This document shows positions 47,935-62,063 of a stretch of 64,000 bases of DNA, one piece after another. The stretch is from the NCBI GenBank assembly GCA_000231825.2, contig JH720309.1:451035-515034 (forward strand). The letters are read 5' to 3'. Made by a program: the position numbers and the translations under genes. Positions within the stretch are counted from its first letter, which is position 1; every line of letters begins with the position of its first letter. Source of the stretch: Tetrahymena elliotti 4EA. Lineage: Eukaryota; Ciliophora; Oligohymenophorea; Hymenostomatida; Tetrahymenidae. Under the pieces are notes generated by a model that had not been told where the DNA came from, did no database searches, and saw only the letters and a list, made by a program, of their open reading frames with translations.

Positions 47935-48069
47935 AAGGAATTTAGAATCAACTTACTCATCACCTGCATAAATAAGAGACATTTCAAACAAAATTAATAT
48001 TTGCTAAATTTTGTAAAATTATTTAACTTAGTTAATTCTCATAATAACTTTTTGTTTCGGAATATCTGT

Positions 48070-49244
48070 AGGATTTTCAACAATAGTGGAGACAAATATC
48101 TCTATGTTATAGAAGGCGTTAAAAGAGATACTAAATTAAATATATATACTATGAAGAAATTAGATAAGTAAATTCTAAAAGCTCGTTAAATAAATGTATT
48201 AATTCAAATTTTATATTTTTTGAATAAAGTTCATTTTCAGAAAACCTTTGTCTATCTTACTGCTCCAGAGTACTTGAGTGTATGCATAAAACAACTACTA
48301 ATTTAACACTAAATTTGAAGTAAATTTAATATTTGATGCTAAAAATTGTTTAAATTTTATTAATATTAAAGTGAACTCAACAATAGCAATCAGCCAGCAA
48401 AATAACTATTTGTTTAAAATTTAGGATTACTTAGCTCCATCAAAATTCTAAAATTATCATTTGCGTAAATTTTGGTGATATTTAAGAAAGTAAGTTTAAA
48501 TATTATTAAAATTAAAGAAAAACTAAAGGCATCAACGATCTTATTATCTAATCAGTGTAAAGTTGCAAAGCATTTTAGCAGCTCTATGACCTAACTCTAG
48601 ATTTGTCGTAATAATTAATTTTAAAGTTAAAACAATATCAAAATGCCAAAGAATATTTAAATTTTTATTTTACACCATCATAAATTTTATCTCCCTTTCA
48701 AATAACTAGATTTTTAATAAAGTCATTTAAATTTTAATCACAATTATTTAGAAATAAATCAAGCATAATAGAAAATACTTTATAAGATTAATTTAAGGAT
48801 GAATAGATAATATTATTTTTCTAATTATTTATTATTTACAAATAAAGTTAAATGTAGCTAACAACAAGTGAATTTGAGACAATTTGTATTAATCTAAGAT
48901 ATATCTAAAAACTAGAGATATTAAATGTGCACTTAAAGTAAAAAAATATTATATATTTAAAATTTAAACAATTAATTGTAATAGTTAAATACAACACTTA
49001 AAATAACTTGATTGGAAATTCTTATAAAGCCTTGGCGAGTCAACTAAATAGCTACTTAATCTTTAAGAAGCAAACTATTCTTTATAGTAATAAATTCAAT
49101 AGTAAAATTCATAAAATGAATAAATTTATTAATACTTTAAATAAAAGGTTATGCAGTAATTTAACTGCTGAATTAATTGGAGATATGATGAAGAATATGA
49201 TGTATTTAAAAATACAAAAGTTGCAATTGAATTTAAAGTAATAT
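48070..49244 (+). pseudogene. relic of a protein-kinase/LRR gene
   Basis: A frame at 48070-48318 gives GDKYLYVIEGVKRDTKLNIY then TMKKLDKQILKARQ, like kinase subdomains I-II (A-x-K motif as TMK). It is followed by KTFVYLTAPEYLS, like the activation-loop APE motif, but everything between these motifs is missing. Downstream pieces in various frames resemble leucine-rich repeats (LLSSIKILKLSF; QLYDLTLDLS near 48590; LTAELIGDMM...LKIQKLQLNL at 49160-49240). Kinase-plus-LRR proteins form a large family in Tetrahymena. This one lacks its catalytic core and is broken by frameshifts, so I regard it as dead. Confidence 0.4.
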
Positions 49245-52200
49245 TGATTTATTTATTATTAAAATGAAATTAATTATTTTAAAAACCTAAATAGATAAAA
49301 CCAACTAAAGCAAGAAGACTAATGCTATTTAAATAATTTAAAATCCTCGAGCTTTATCATCTGCGACATGTATATTAATATTTGATCTTAATAAATAAAA
49401 TCAATTTCAAATTTATATTTAATAAAAGTATTTCTCTTAATTATTAAATCATATAAATATGCTTGCTCCTTAACTATATTAACTCTCTCTTTCTAAATTA
49501 TTTGGTTCAATTTATATTTTATAATTTTATTCTTCAACAAGCACATATATTTTTCTATTAAATGCTCTATCTATGGATAACTAAATTTTTCTCCATTAGT
49601 TTTTGAATCGGATTGCTTTTTCCAGATTTTTGAGATCAAAGTTATTTTTCATTTTTCTTACTGTGAGTCTACTAGATCTAATACTTATTGTTTTGAAAAA
49701 AATAAAAAATGAATGAGTTAATAAAATAATTAAAACATTTAGATCCATTAAACAAAGAAAATATTTGGAGTATTTGAGGAAACTTTTGAAATTTAAAAAA
49801 ACAAAATCAAATCAAATTTTTTACTTTGAATTCTTTTAGAGGATATGTAACTAAACATTTCTAATCAGATTATTTTAAATGCATTCAAGAAATCAAACCA
49901 ATTTTTTTTATGAAACAAATGTCACAAAATATTTCTGATCTGATAATTTTGAATCAGTATGATTTAAAAATTTGTAATGCCTTTGTTTATTTAATGATAA
50001 TAATAAACAATCACATGTCTATTTTTAGTAGTTTCTATGTTTAATTATTTGATATTTTTTTACCATTTTAAATAATCTTAGAGGTTTTACTCTTAAATTA
50101 AATTAATTTTTTGTATTTTTTAAAAATACAAAAGCAAAATTCTATCAAATATTTTTAAATTTAATAGATTCTATTTTTTATTTTTGAATAATCACCAAAG
50201 AGTATTTTGTATTTTTATATACTCTTTTTGAATTCTAGCTTAATAAAGAGCATAAATTAGTGTCTATATTGAAATAAATTTACTTTTCTAGAGAAAATCT
50301 ATTTTTCTTTTTTTAGTTTTGTTGGATTAAAAAAAATATTTTATAAAAATGCATAAAAGTTTTTGTCCTCTTAAAATGTTGTATTGAAATGTATTATACT
50401 TAGATATAATATAAAATGAATTTACTAAACATTAGCCATCTTGTTGAGTTAAATGGTTGAAGATAAATAAAATGAATTGTGCTATAAATAACTCTACTTT
50501 GAATTTGGTCTTAAGGTATAAAATAAAAAGGATATTTGAAGTAATTTAAAATATTTATGAATATTCAGAACTAATTAAAGAAAAAATTCATTTAAAAAAG
50601 TTGTTAAAAACATAATACTAGATTCTCTTTTATTTTTCTATAATAATTCTAAAAGCTTAAAAATAAAACTGCCTCTAAATGCATGAATAGCTTTTATAAT
50701 TATTAGTTTTATTTTAGAGGTTTTGTTCAATTTGTAAAAACCTTCTCACTCAAAAGAAATAATTGAGAGAAATAGATGGCTAATAAGTAAATGAATGAAA
50801 AATTTAGGTTTTAGAACTCACTGACTTTTTGATTAAATAGATTAATTTGAAATTAGTTACTTGAATCTAAATTATCTTTATTAATGAGGATGAATTATAT
50901 TCGAGTGATTTCAATTTTTTATTTAAATCTGGCTTTCTATGGTTGTTTTCTGTAAACTTACTTTCAAGCTCTAATTAATGTATAAATATGAAAAGTAAGG
51001 TAAAGGGTTCTTCTTAAAATAGTAAACTAAATACAACAAAATAACATTTTATAACAAGCAAAATGATTATTTTGAGATTATTAATGTCACTTTATGTTCA
51101 CTAAACACCATTTCATATCTCTTCCTTATGTAATTCATTCTGCTATTTAACTTATCTTTTCTAACTTATTCAAAAAAAATCAACTAAAAATTAAACAAAA
51201 GTATGTAAACAAATAGATATTCATTGAGTTTCTCAATAACTTCAATAATTTTAATTCAACCCTCTTTCATTTATTCAGATTAAGCTTTTTCTAATCTTAC
51301 TTTACAATAAATACCTAATGAAAATCATTATTATCTTTATATTCATAAGAAAAAAAATTTGTTGTTAATTTTTTTTTTGGAATGTAAATTTTGAGAATCA
51401 AGAAATTCTTTCTAATCTAGTGGTGTATTTTAGAATTTTTTAATTTACTTGTTGGTTTAATCAGTCAACATATAAATAGTTTTTGTTACTTACTACTCTC
51501 TGTGTTTAAAAAAAATAATATCTCTGATTAATTTATTTGTGAATACCTTTTAAATTATATTAAATCAGAAATAATAAGAATATTTGAACTACATTTTTTT
51601 TATTTAAAAATTGTCATGTTCCAAAATCAAAAAATATTAAGTTAGTGAATTATAAATTATAAAAGCTATTGAATTGCAAAAAAAATTAATATTTCAATTT
51701 TATATTTTAAGAATACTGAATGTCATAAAGAAAGAATATTCATTCAATAAAATAATTAGAATAAATTCAAATTTTTTTGATATCCTCTTAAAATTAGAAA
51801 GATAATTAAAAAATAGTTTTTTTTTAACACACTGTAAATCCTCATTGATTAGTACCATCTCAAAGCCATTTTAGGATAGAGTTTTTTGGGTGTTTTTACA
51901 AAAAAAAAAATTTTGGTTATTAAATTCTTTGAGCCTGAATTAATAAGGATTTATAGTGTTTTTTATTTTGTAAAATTTGTGAATATTGATATTGTAGAAA
52001 TGCTAATTTTATCCAAAATATACCATATAATATATAAAAAAAGCTAAAGAAAATAATTTGTATTTAATAAATTGTATTATCACGATAAAATTAACAGTGT
52101 TTGTTATCAGTAATCAAATATTATTTTTACAAAAATTATTTATAGAGTAAAGTAGAAAAACTGGATAGATCAGTATTATCTTAATTTACAAAGAAAATAA

Positions 52201-53949
52201 TTAATTTGATAATTACTTTTTAGCATGTAAATTATGTTGCAGAAATAGAAGAGACAGACAATTTAATAATGAATTAAAAGTATTTCTAACCCAAAATATC
52301 TATCTTTCTATCTTTAATTTTAAGATGAAGATAATAACAATTTTAAATTTGCTTTAAATTAAACTTGATGCTAAAAAAAATAAATGTAAAGCGAAATAAA
52401 TAAGTTTGTTATGGTACAAAAGATTGTTTATGAATAATTTTTCTTCGATTAAATTATGTAAACATATTTTCTAGAACAATTCTTGATAGACATTTAAACT
52501 TAAAGAAATAAAAACATAATAAGCTTACAATTTAGAATAGGGTAAATAAATTTAAGTAAAGAATAAAATAATTTTAGATAGATTTATTTATCATAATACT
52601 CTATTTCACCTAAATCTTTCATTTTCAACCACAAAATAATTTAAAATAATCTGCCATAATCTGTTTAGATTTTTTAAAATCTTTTGTCATTTAACTAATT
52701 AAAATTGCTTCTTTTTATTTTTAAATATTTTGCATCGTTTCAACTCAATCTCAATTTTACATTTTTTTATTGAATTAATAGATTTTAAGTTTGAGTTTGA
52801 ACACGAATATGAGAAAATTTTAACTTATTTTTGTTTAAGACTAGAATAGACTAAAATAAAAGCAAGGGTATTAATATTAGCATATGCACTTTATAATTAA
52901 TGTAAGCAACTATATTTAAATATAGAGTTATTTAGTTAATTAAGGATAAAATCATAATGTTTTATTGATCAATTAATTATATTTATAAACCTTTTTCATA
53001 TAAATCCTAAATCTTTTAAGTTCATTTTTCAAATTTTAAATTTCAAGTGTGAAATAGAAAAGAGCCCAGTAAAAAGCTGATTTAGAAATAGTAAAATTTG
53101 AATGATTTTTAATGAATATAGTTTTCACATATTGGAAATTGAACATAGCAGTAAGAATAATAATTTTTTGGCGAATAATTTATAAAGTTAAATAAAGAAA
53201 AAAAATAATTGTATTTTTTCTATTCTTTGAATTAGAAGAAATCAAAAAGACTAAATAAAATTCAGGTTTCTTTGACAATTCTTAACTACTCTCAATGAAT
53301 TTTTAACAATCTTGAAAGTGAATATTTAATTCATCTTATTTTACTTTGATTGATTTTAACTCATTTTTTCTCACCATTAGAGAAATGAAGAAATTGCATA
53401 GATTATTCAGAGAAAATTCTTTTGAAAGATTGATTTATCGAAAAGAATAATAAGGTAAGGTATGAAATAGATAGATTTTTTAAATTAATTAGCGCTCTGG
53501 CTATCTATCTATGAATTAATTAATTAATTAATCTGCTGCTTGTCTATATTTACCTTTTTAAATTTACATTTATTTTTTATAAAATTCAAGAAAATAACAA
53601 TAGAATTGGTCAAAAAAATAGTGTAATTTAACAAATAATGATCAAAGCCAATTAATTTGAATGAATTTTTATTTTTGTATTGTTTTTTGTCTGTTAATAA
53701 ATTCTTTTGATTTTCATCAAAATCAGCCAGATAGAATTTTTATTACAATTAATCTAAGCGCAGACCACATCCTTCAAATTACTATCTTAATTTCGAAATT
53801 TATAAATTTTCAAATGTTCAAAGCAGATCTAATCACAGATCAAAAATTAATAATTAATTAATTCACAAAAAAAAATAAAAACAAAACTTAATTAAAACAA
53901 TCAAGCAAGCAAATAACAAAAACAAAAAAGCAAACAAAAATTTCCAAAA
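49245..53949. other. 4.7-kb gene desert
   Basis: Both strands were searched for TGA-only frames with coding composition and none convinced. It is uniformly A/T-rich with short simple tracts. Positions 52230-52330 and 53390-53480 are slightly more complex but carry no recognisable protein or RNA. Confidence 0.5.
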
Positions 53950-54336
53950 ATGAATTATCTTGATATTAAATTCAATGAAAGATATGATTCAATTAGTTTT
54001 TTGATTATTAACATCAGAGAAAAAATATATGATCTTGTTGAAATCCCTCATCTTTTAGAACCCATTAAAGAAGCAAATTTTGAAAAAGATGTTAAGTTAG
54101 TAGCATAAGCCCTTGATTATATTGTGGAAAATCAACCTTCTGCTTTCAGTAAGCTAGCAAAATAAAAAACTTAATAATATTTCTAAAATTTAATTAATTT
54201 ATAAGAAGAATTCTCTTCATTAGAAGAAGCTTACTATTACAATTTCTATCAAATACAAAACTCTTCTTCTCCTAGAACCTTTAAGCAGCTAATGATATCA
54301 AAGGATATCCTTCAATAATACTTTTTCAGACAATGA
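53950..54336 (+). CDS. intronless hypothetical protein, 128 aa
   Basis: ATG at 53950 opens a 129-codon frame closed by TGA. The peptide is MNYLDIKFNERYDSISFLII... then EPIKEANFEKDVKLVAQAL, ENQPSAFSKLAKQ, SLEEAYYYNFYQIQN and ends LQQYFFRQ. It looks all-helical, with a short hydrophobic N-terminal patch that is not a clean signal peptide. GC content rises over exactly this interval after a 4.7-kb desert, and the CAAGCAAGCAAATAACAAAA-type leader is typical of ciliate 5' UTRs. No family is recognised. Confidence 0.65.
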
Positions 54337-55018
54337 AAATCCTTAAAAATATTTTATTTACCCATTTTAAATTTACAATAAATTATTGGTTCACCAGAAA
54401 ATATCAACAAAAACCAATACAAAAATAAATAATAATAAACTTATTCTTGAAAAAACTATTTACTACTATAAAATCAATATATTAAAAAACTAAATTATTA
54501 TCTACTTACTACTTTAAATTATTTTGTATATTTCATTTAAAAAATTTGTACATCTTTACTCTATTATCTCAGCAATTCATTCATTTACTCATTTCTCTTT
54601 TAAAAAGATTCTTAATTTAAATCAAAAAAGTATTTAAAGATATTAATTACATTAAAAATTTTCTTTTATTCACAAAAAATAAATACCTTAGTTTCTTCTT
54701 TTTTTACTTTTCACTATAAATTTTCTTTTTTATTTTCTCTCTTCAAAATTAAGAAAATTAGAATTTGATGGATTAAAATTTAGGATTAAACAAAAAAAGA
54801 AAATACATAGAATTAGAAATAAAAGTAAGATTTTAGTCAATATTTTTAGGTATTACTAAGATTTTTAGAACTATTAATACACATTAATTTACTTGATAAA
54901 AATAAACAAATATAATTTAATTAATCAGAGGAAAATAACCAACTGACTTCTAATTATTCAAAGTGTAAGATATATATTTAGAGATTCTATTTTTGGTTTT
55001 CTTATCCTAAAATTGGTT
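54337..55018. other. convergent AT-rich intergenic region
   Basis: It lies between the 128-aa gene and the 3' end of the TauE/SafE gene. Nothing coding seen. Confidence 0.5.
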
Positions 55019-57060
55019 TCAATCACAAAATGATTAATTTTTGGTTAAAGAATCCCAACCATATTGATTTGACTTTATGTAAATGTAATATGGCATTGAA
55101 ATGAGGTTTAGTACAGCAATAAAAAAGATTATCCAAATAATCATATACTATAAATTATATTTGTTGACGTAGAAATATAGCACATTGCTAAATATTAATC
55201 CACCTATCAAGGCTAAAAATCCATAAAATAAAATCATTTTGTGAGAAAGAACTCCTTCTGTTAGAACATAAATTATGCTTGTTCCTCCTATAAATAAATA
55301 CATAAATCCAGAGGTAGCACTGCATACTCTTGCATTACACCCTAAGCTTAGTAAAACTGGAAGAATAATCAGTCCAGATCCCATTCCTAAATATAGATTA
55401 AAAAAACAATAAAATTGTACACTTTCGCTTGTAAGCTATTTCAAATCAAAATATTGGTAATTAATATGATCTTAAATGTAGAAACTTTCTAAATTACAAA
55501 TAATAATTTTTGAAATTATTTTGGAATTGTTTAATCAAAAAGTTGATTGATCATGTTAAAATATAGATTTAAAAAAGTATTGAAATGATCAACTCGAAAT
55601 AAAAAAAGAGATTTTGATTTCAAAAATATTTTATTATTATGTTAATCTTTAAAGTAAATTAGTATATAAAACGACATATTTCTTATATCAATTTAATTTT
55701 TCAAAATTTATTTAGCTATGTTTATTTGAAATTCATATATTTATACAAATTAACATTTTTCAATAAATATAAATGTGTTGATTTCTAAATTTACTTAAAT
55801 TAAATTTAAATGATTAATAAAAGAGACAAAGAATAAAAATGAATTTACCTAACATCCCTGTTATTGAGCCAGCTACTAAGCCTGATAAGGATAGGATGAA
55901 GTAGCTATAATTAGAAAATCTAAAATCTTCTCTGTCAAATAAATAGTTGTTTGATATTTTGTACTGGTACTAATTTTTTTGTTAGAGGTAGATCAAGAAC
56001 ATAAATAATGCTGAAGATAATAACTATAAGGCAGTTAGAAAATAATATAAATTATCACATTTTTAAATTCCAAAGATACTTTTAAATCCTTTACCTCCTT
56101 TTGCAATTCCTATCAAAGTGAAAATAGAAAACATGAGAATCAGATAAAATAATTTCTAAGAAGGAATTAATTTTTTTTCTTAATCAAGAATTTCAGATAA
56201 TTCTTTATTTTATTCTTATTAATTTTATTTTGATTTATCATTATTTTGTTTAGATTCATCACCATTGTTTTCTTCTTAAGAATCTTATGAAGAAACTTCA
56301 TAATATTCAATGCCTAGCTCTTTTTATAATTGTTCATCAATTTATTATATTTTATTCTAATCAGTTTCGGTAATGTAGCTATTGTCTTTTATTAATTATA
56401 TTGTTGATCTGCTTACTTTTTTGTCATTTTATTCATTATTACCCTGAATTGTTGTTGATACTTCTTATTCTTCTTTATCTTCTAATTATTTTTATTTGAT
56501 ATCTCTAGCTTTCTTAAAAAGATACACACAAATTATGCACAGAAAAACTATAAAAATAGAACTTAAAATTATTTCTGAAATAATTATATTCATCAAGACT
56601 CCTAACACAGTACCAAGTAATACTGTGGGAACTAAAATTAGTGCCAAATCAAAATCTATAATAGGTTTATCTTTTCTTGGGTGTCTTTAAGAAATCAAAA
56701 GAAATACATTTGATAACACTCCTCCTTTTCAAACAATATTAAAATATAGATAAGCTCAATTAAATAAAAATTGTATCTACCTAATAATATTGGATAAGAT
56801 AAAAATGTTGCTTCCTTCACTGAAAAATTTAAAATAATAACTAAAATAGGAACCTTCACAATTCCTCCTCCAAGACCTCCTACATTTGCCAATCCTACAA
56901 TAACAGATATCAAAATATAACTAGCTATTTCTACTAACCCAAAAGTTAAATCTTAATGAACACAAAGCTTTTCTTCATTGCAAATATTTAAAAATCCGCA
57001 ATCACTGTCTATTTTACAAGATACTGTGCTTTAAGAGTTGAAGAAATTAAATTTATCCAT
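55019..57060 (-). CDS. TauE/SafE (DUF81) family membrane transporter, three exons
   Basis: complement(join(55019..55386, 55849..56724, 56781..57060)), 507 aa, introns of 56 and 462 nt, phases closed. After a Cys-rich N-terminus (SCKIDSDCGFLNICNEEKLC) the first half carries the family signature VGLANVGGLGGGIVKVPIL, then further helices (LILVPTVLLGTVLGVLMNII; IFIVFLCIICVYLF). A charged Gln/Glu/Asp-rich loop of about 130 residues (roughly 180-310) separates it from the second half, which repeats the fold (FILSLSGLVAGSITGMLGMG, SGLIILPVLLSLG, SATSGFMYLFIGG). TauE/SafE proteins move sulfite or organosulfonates and other anions; the substrate here is unknown. The large soluble insert is an elaboration not present in bacterial members. 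Predicted eight or more transmembrane helices. Confidence 0.88.
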
Positions 57061-58172
57061 ATTTCTCTCAATAAATTTGTGAGATTTTTTGATTACTGTT
57101 CTTGTTCCTTTTGGATATTCTAAATCACTAATCAATTGATTTTTATTATGCGTTTTTACTATAAATCAACACAAAACGAAAGCAATTGATAGTGAATGAA
57201 CTTATTTTTGATTAAAAACACTAAAAATAAACTAAGTATTTAACTCTTTTCATTAAAAAAGTATTAGCAAAAATAATTAATACATACAAAAAATAATGAA
57301 TGAATAATTAATTTAATTCAAATACTTACCCTTCTAAAATCTATTCTTAATACTAAAAATTATGTAACAAAGTTAATTATTAACACTATTCATATTTTTT
57401 ATTTTTAGAAATGTATTTTAAGTATTGCTAATTTTATGATATTCCTATTAAACAATAATGACTTACCAAAATTATTTTAACTTTATTAACCCTAAATGGA
57501 AATTTAAAATTCTAAATAAAAAAAGTAAATTTATTTTGAAAATAAAGCTGTCTAATATCCTTATTCTTAAGATTATCATTTTGATAGTGTAATAAATACA
57601 CTATTAAAACTTAATTCTAAAGAATTCAATAGAAATTAAAATAATGTTTGAAAATAATATTATCCATACATTTCTTTATTAAAAAATATTCTTTGTGTGA
57701 GTTTGAAAGTACGAACAAATAATTTTGTACTCAAATAAATCACTACATAAATATTAAAAAATACAATAAAAGGTAATCTAATTATAAATACTGTTTGGTT
57801 GGCTTTATAAAAATTATTTTAACATGTAGATAAAACTGCATTACCAAAAATTTATTCTGATGTCTTAGTCTGAAGAGATTTACAGGCTGATAGAAAAAAT
57901 GTGTTGTTTAATTAAGTCAAATTTAAATGATTGAAAAATATAAGATTGCTATTTTAATTGATTTTAAAATAAAATAATTAATTAGAATAATATGGTGAAT
58001 AGATAATATGTATAAGTAAAAACAATTTAATAAAGAAAGATATTAATTTTTACTATAATTATAATAATTGAGTGAAATAAATAGAATATGATTTAGGTGG
58101 TTTGTTTAGAAGTTATTTTGTTAATAAGTTGATCATTTATTTATTCATATCTTAGAATTTTAATTAGACCTT
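57061..58172. other. intergenic region
   Basis: Promoter side of the TauE/SafE gene and 3' side of the membrane-protein gene. AT-rich without coding character. Confidence 0.5.
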
Positions 58173-59683
58173 TCAGTAGAAATAAGAGAATCTGATTTGG
58201 AGTTCAGATTCAGGAAGAACTCTGAGCAAGACTAAAAATCTAATGAATTTATAGAGAGTTTCTTTGGTTATGAAAGAGAGCAATAGATGGTTAAGAGAGA
58301 GTAGAATAGTTGTAAATTGTATTCCTTATTGGTTACCAACAACATAGCCCGATATAAACAAAAATAAATAGACTGCAGATATTCCTGCAAAGAAGAGGGT
58401 CCATTGTAAGAAATTTTTGTGTTAGAACATAGTAAGCTATCTGAAGAAGAAATAATAACTAAATATAGATGAAATTGAGATGGTAGAAGCCAATATGAAT
58501 AGCATAGAAAATTCAGGTTAAGATTTATAGCATAAAAAATTAGAGATCATGAGTACTAAGGAGATAAGAGCAGACATAATACAAGAGTATCCATAGATTC
58601 TAATTGAGCCAAGTAATTTCTGGCAACAAACGATTGGCTTACTCTTTTCAATTACTCTTGGGGGAACTTTCTCGTTTAATTATATTAAAGTATTCAAAAT
58701 CTAATTTTTGAAGAAGTTTCTATCAAGAGGATTTGAATCATGAACTAATTAGAAAGTTTGCTCAGGAAAATTGAATTTCATCATGCTCTAAAGAGAATTT
58801 TTAACTTGTAATAGACGATAATATCCTACTTTTTCAATTGATTGATTGCAATAGATTTCTTCAATGTTCTCATTCTTTTGCGTCTATTATTTGTATTAAG
58901 TTTATTTGTTGCTTGTTGGCTATTCTAGGTCTTCATTGTGGGATTCGCTGCTTGTTTCTTAGGATGAGAATTATTCGCCTGTCTTGTTGGCTCCACTTAT
59001 GTCTATTTTAAAAGAAGTAATTAAAATATTTATAAAAGTAATATATTATCAATTCATTCATTTATCAAAAATTTATAATTTCGCTAGCTGAAAAGCAAAG
59101 GAATAAACAAACAAGCAATCAAAAAAAAAAGTAGAGATAATTAATTAATTCATTAATTAGCGAACTCTTTTTCATGAAAATTTCATATGATTAATCTACT
59201 CTTAAAATATTAAAAATAATTGTTTCATGTCATACTGAGTGGATATTTTTATGTATTTATTGAAAGTAATTTGAATTTTATTGATGGAATGTATTTTTAT
59301 CAAGAAAAGTTAGTTTTAACCAATAATCCTACTCAAACATCCATTTAAGTGAAAATGAATTCAATAAGAAATCTGGAATAAATTCATTGAATTATTTAGC
59401 TTGTTTTCTCATTTTTGTTTTAATTTTATTTACATTGGCTGTTCAGCTTTCCACATTGGATATCTAAGTCGAATGTATCTTCTCTGATGAAATCTTATTG
59501 AAATAACTCCTTGTGTTGGTCAAGATTTTCATTGTTAGCACTCATAGCTATTAATACTGGTGAAGGAAATCTGTTTTGATCTTCATTGTTATACTAGGTG
59601 TCTTCTGCATTTGGAGTTTGCTTGTATTCGTATTCAGTTTAGATTTTATGATCCTAATTTATAGCTGTTAATTGAGATGACAT
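58173..59683 (-). CDS. polytopic membrane protein, 359 aa, two exons
   Basis: complement(join(58173..59002, 59434..59683)), 1080 nt. The 431-nt intron begins GTAAAT and closes in phase. The N-terminal 170 residues are polar, with acidic patches and Ser/Thr (MSSQLTAINQDHKIQTEYEY; FSSQETSSESHNEDLEQP). The C-terminal half has four strong hydrophobic segments (CIMSALISLVLMISNFLC; FSMLFILASTISISSIF; FAGISAVYLFLFISGYVV; FTTILLSLNHLLLSFI) and a short basic loop before the end. The layout (soluble N-terminus plus four helices) does not identify a family. Exon GC content is well above that of the intron and flanks. Function unknown; probably an integral membrane protein. Confidence 0.75.
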
Positions 59684-61857
59684 TCTATCTTTCCAAAATC
59701 TTATGCTACCTATTTTGTTTTGTTTTGTTATTTGTTTGCTTATTTATTTTTTTTTTGTTTCTTTGAAATCTTGTGTTAATGCTTTTTTTTTGAGATAAAT
59801 TAAAAAATTAATAGTTCTATTAGATATTGATTTCTAAACCAAGCTTTTCTATGGCTGTAAAGAAATTTAAATAATAGCAATATAAAGATGTAAATTAATG
59901 TAGTAATACTCATAAATCAATTCCTTCATAACTTAGTAAAAGGAGAAAAACACAAATCCATAAACATAAAATTTCTAATTATCATCTCAAAAACTTAAGC
60001 TTATCTTCAAATCCTACATATTTTTCAAACAGCCCATTTTTTAGCTTAAATTTATTTTTACTAGTTGTTTATTAAATATCATCTCATCTAAATTTATTCT
60101 TAATAACACCCTTTAAATATAATTATTTTATATCATTCCCAGTCAAATTGATACTTCTTTCATATCTATTTTAATAAAAAAAGCCAAAATTTGTATTAAA
60201 TATACTGAATTCTTTTGTTTCCTAGGTTATTTATTTACTTATTATCAAATTTTTGATAGCAGTAAATTTAATATTAAATATCAAATAATTATATCAAAAT
60301 TTATCTGCACCAAATACTTTATCTAGATCTACCTAATTATCTTTAAAAACTACTCACACCTCAAACAAATCCACCCACCCACACACACAAACAAATAATA
60401 ATTCAAAAAAATTAGTTTGGTTTTTTATTGTTTATTTTATTCTCTTTAAAATATACTTTTTCAAATATTTTTGATGTGAATCAAAGTTAAATTCTACATT
60501 AAAATAATAAAAATTTTAAATAAATAAATGGCAACAACAAAAAGAAAATATTCTCTTTATTCGAAAATTATAATATATATTTTAAAAACTTCATTTTATT
60601 ATATTAGTTTTTGCAAAAATAAAATTTAAATTCTAATATTCCTATCAAACTTATTGCATGTTAATAATATTATTGATAGTTAAAAAAATAAAATCAAAAA
60701 TGTGAAAAAAAGAAAGCTATGAAAATCATTTCTTGATTTAACAAAAAAATTTAAATTCTTGCAAGATAAAAATATCTTTATGAAAAAATTAACTACAGAA
60801 AGTTTTACAACAGAAAAACTTGTAAGTAATTATCCCTAAATCTTTAGGTAATGATGAAAGCCCAACATATGAAGTAAAAATTATTATTAAATTCTTCATT
60901 TAATATATCAAAATACTTATGGAATACTCAAAAATTTTTAAGATTTGAGTTTTCCTTCCTAAAAATTTTAGTTAAAAAGTTCTTAATTTAAATCATTTTT
61001 AGAAAAAACTTACTGTCATTTTAGAATTTAAAATAGTATTTGCTTGTTATCATTTTGATTTAAAATATAATAATTAATAGTAAAGCAAAAATAAATTGAA
61101 AAAACAAAATTCAATATATTCTCAATACTATTAACATATATATTATCAGTTTCTAAAATTTGTTTTTTACATTAATTTTGAAAGTTATAAAATCTAACAA
61201 TTTTAAAAAAACCAATATTCATAATAAATACATTAATCTATTAAATAATTATTAGTTAAGTAAAAATGTATGAAAAAATAATAACAAATAAAAATATTAA
61301 ATAAATATCAATAAAATCCTTTTTAATTTTATTGTTTTTTGTTTTTTTTAAAAACGAAATTTTCTATCTAAAATTTTAAAAAGCTAAGTAATTTGTTTGA
61401 AAAGTCAATATTCTTAATAGGGAAATCTTAAAAATTATAAATAATTCATTTTAAAAAAATTAAAATTTTTTCCCACTAACCAATTTGAATCTTTTAGTAA
61501 ATCATTATTTTTTAAAAATTAAGTTTTCCGTATTAATTTTGAGGGCTTATATTCAAATCAAATGCTTCTTTCAGAAGTAGAAAATTTAAAAAGTGTTAAT
61601 TAATTTGCTATTTAAAAAAATTATTCTGAAATTAAATTGTCAAGTTTAAAATAAAAAATATTTAGCATCATTTTTCATCTCTTAAAAATAAAATAAAAGA
61701 ACTTTTTTAATTTTATTCCTGATTAGAACAAATGAAAAATGAATTTTTACTATAGACCAATTATATTAAATTTTATATCAATTGAAACAATTTTGTATTT
61801 TTTATCTTTAAATGCCATTGATAACCAAAAAAGTATCTTAAATTTTACTGGGTTTTT

Positions 61858-61880
61858 TTATTTATTTATTTATTTATTTA
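61858..61880. repeat. TTTA tetranucleotide array
   Basis: About six TTTA units in register within otherwise irregular AT-rich DNA. Confidence 0.8.
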
Positions 61881-62047
61881 GTTAAGTAAATTTATCTTTG
61901 TCTTTGATTAAAGCTTTTAATTTTTTAATGCAAATGAATCAATAATAGAACCATAAAATTCTAACTATTAGAGAAAATTTCAAAGAAAATGCTAATTAAG
62001 AAAAATAATTCAGCTAAAAAGTTTTTTCCAGTATTATTAATAATAAG

Positions 62048-62063
62048 TGGCTGGCTGGCTGGC
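62048..62063. repeat. GGCT tetranucleotide array
   Basis: TGGCTGGCTGGCTGGC, about four GGCT units, is the most GC-rich short stretch in this interval. Confidence 0.85.

Noticed and set aside
60369..60391. CCCA/CA tract as a possible telomeric remnant
   Set aside because: Short and imperfect, and does not match C4A2; treated as a simple repeat.
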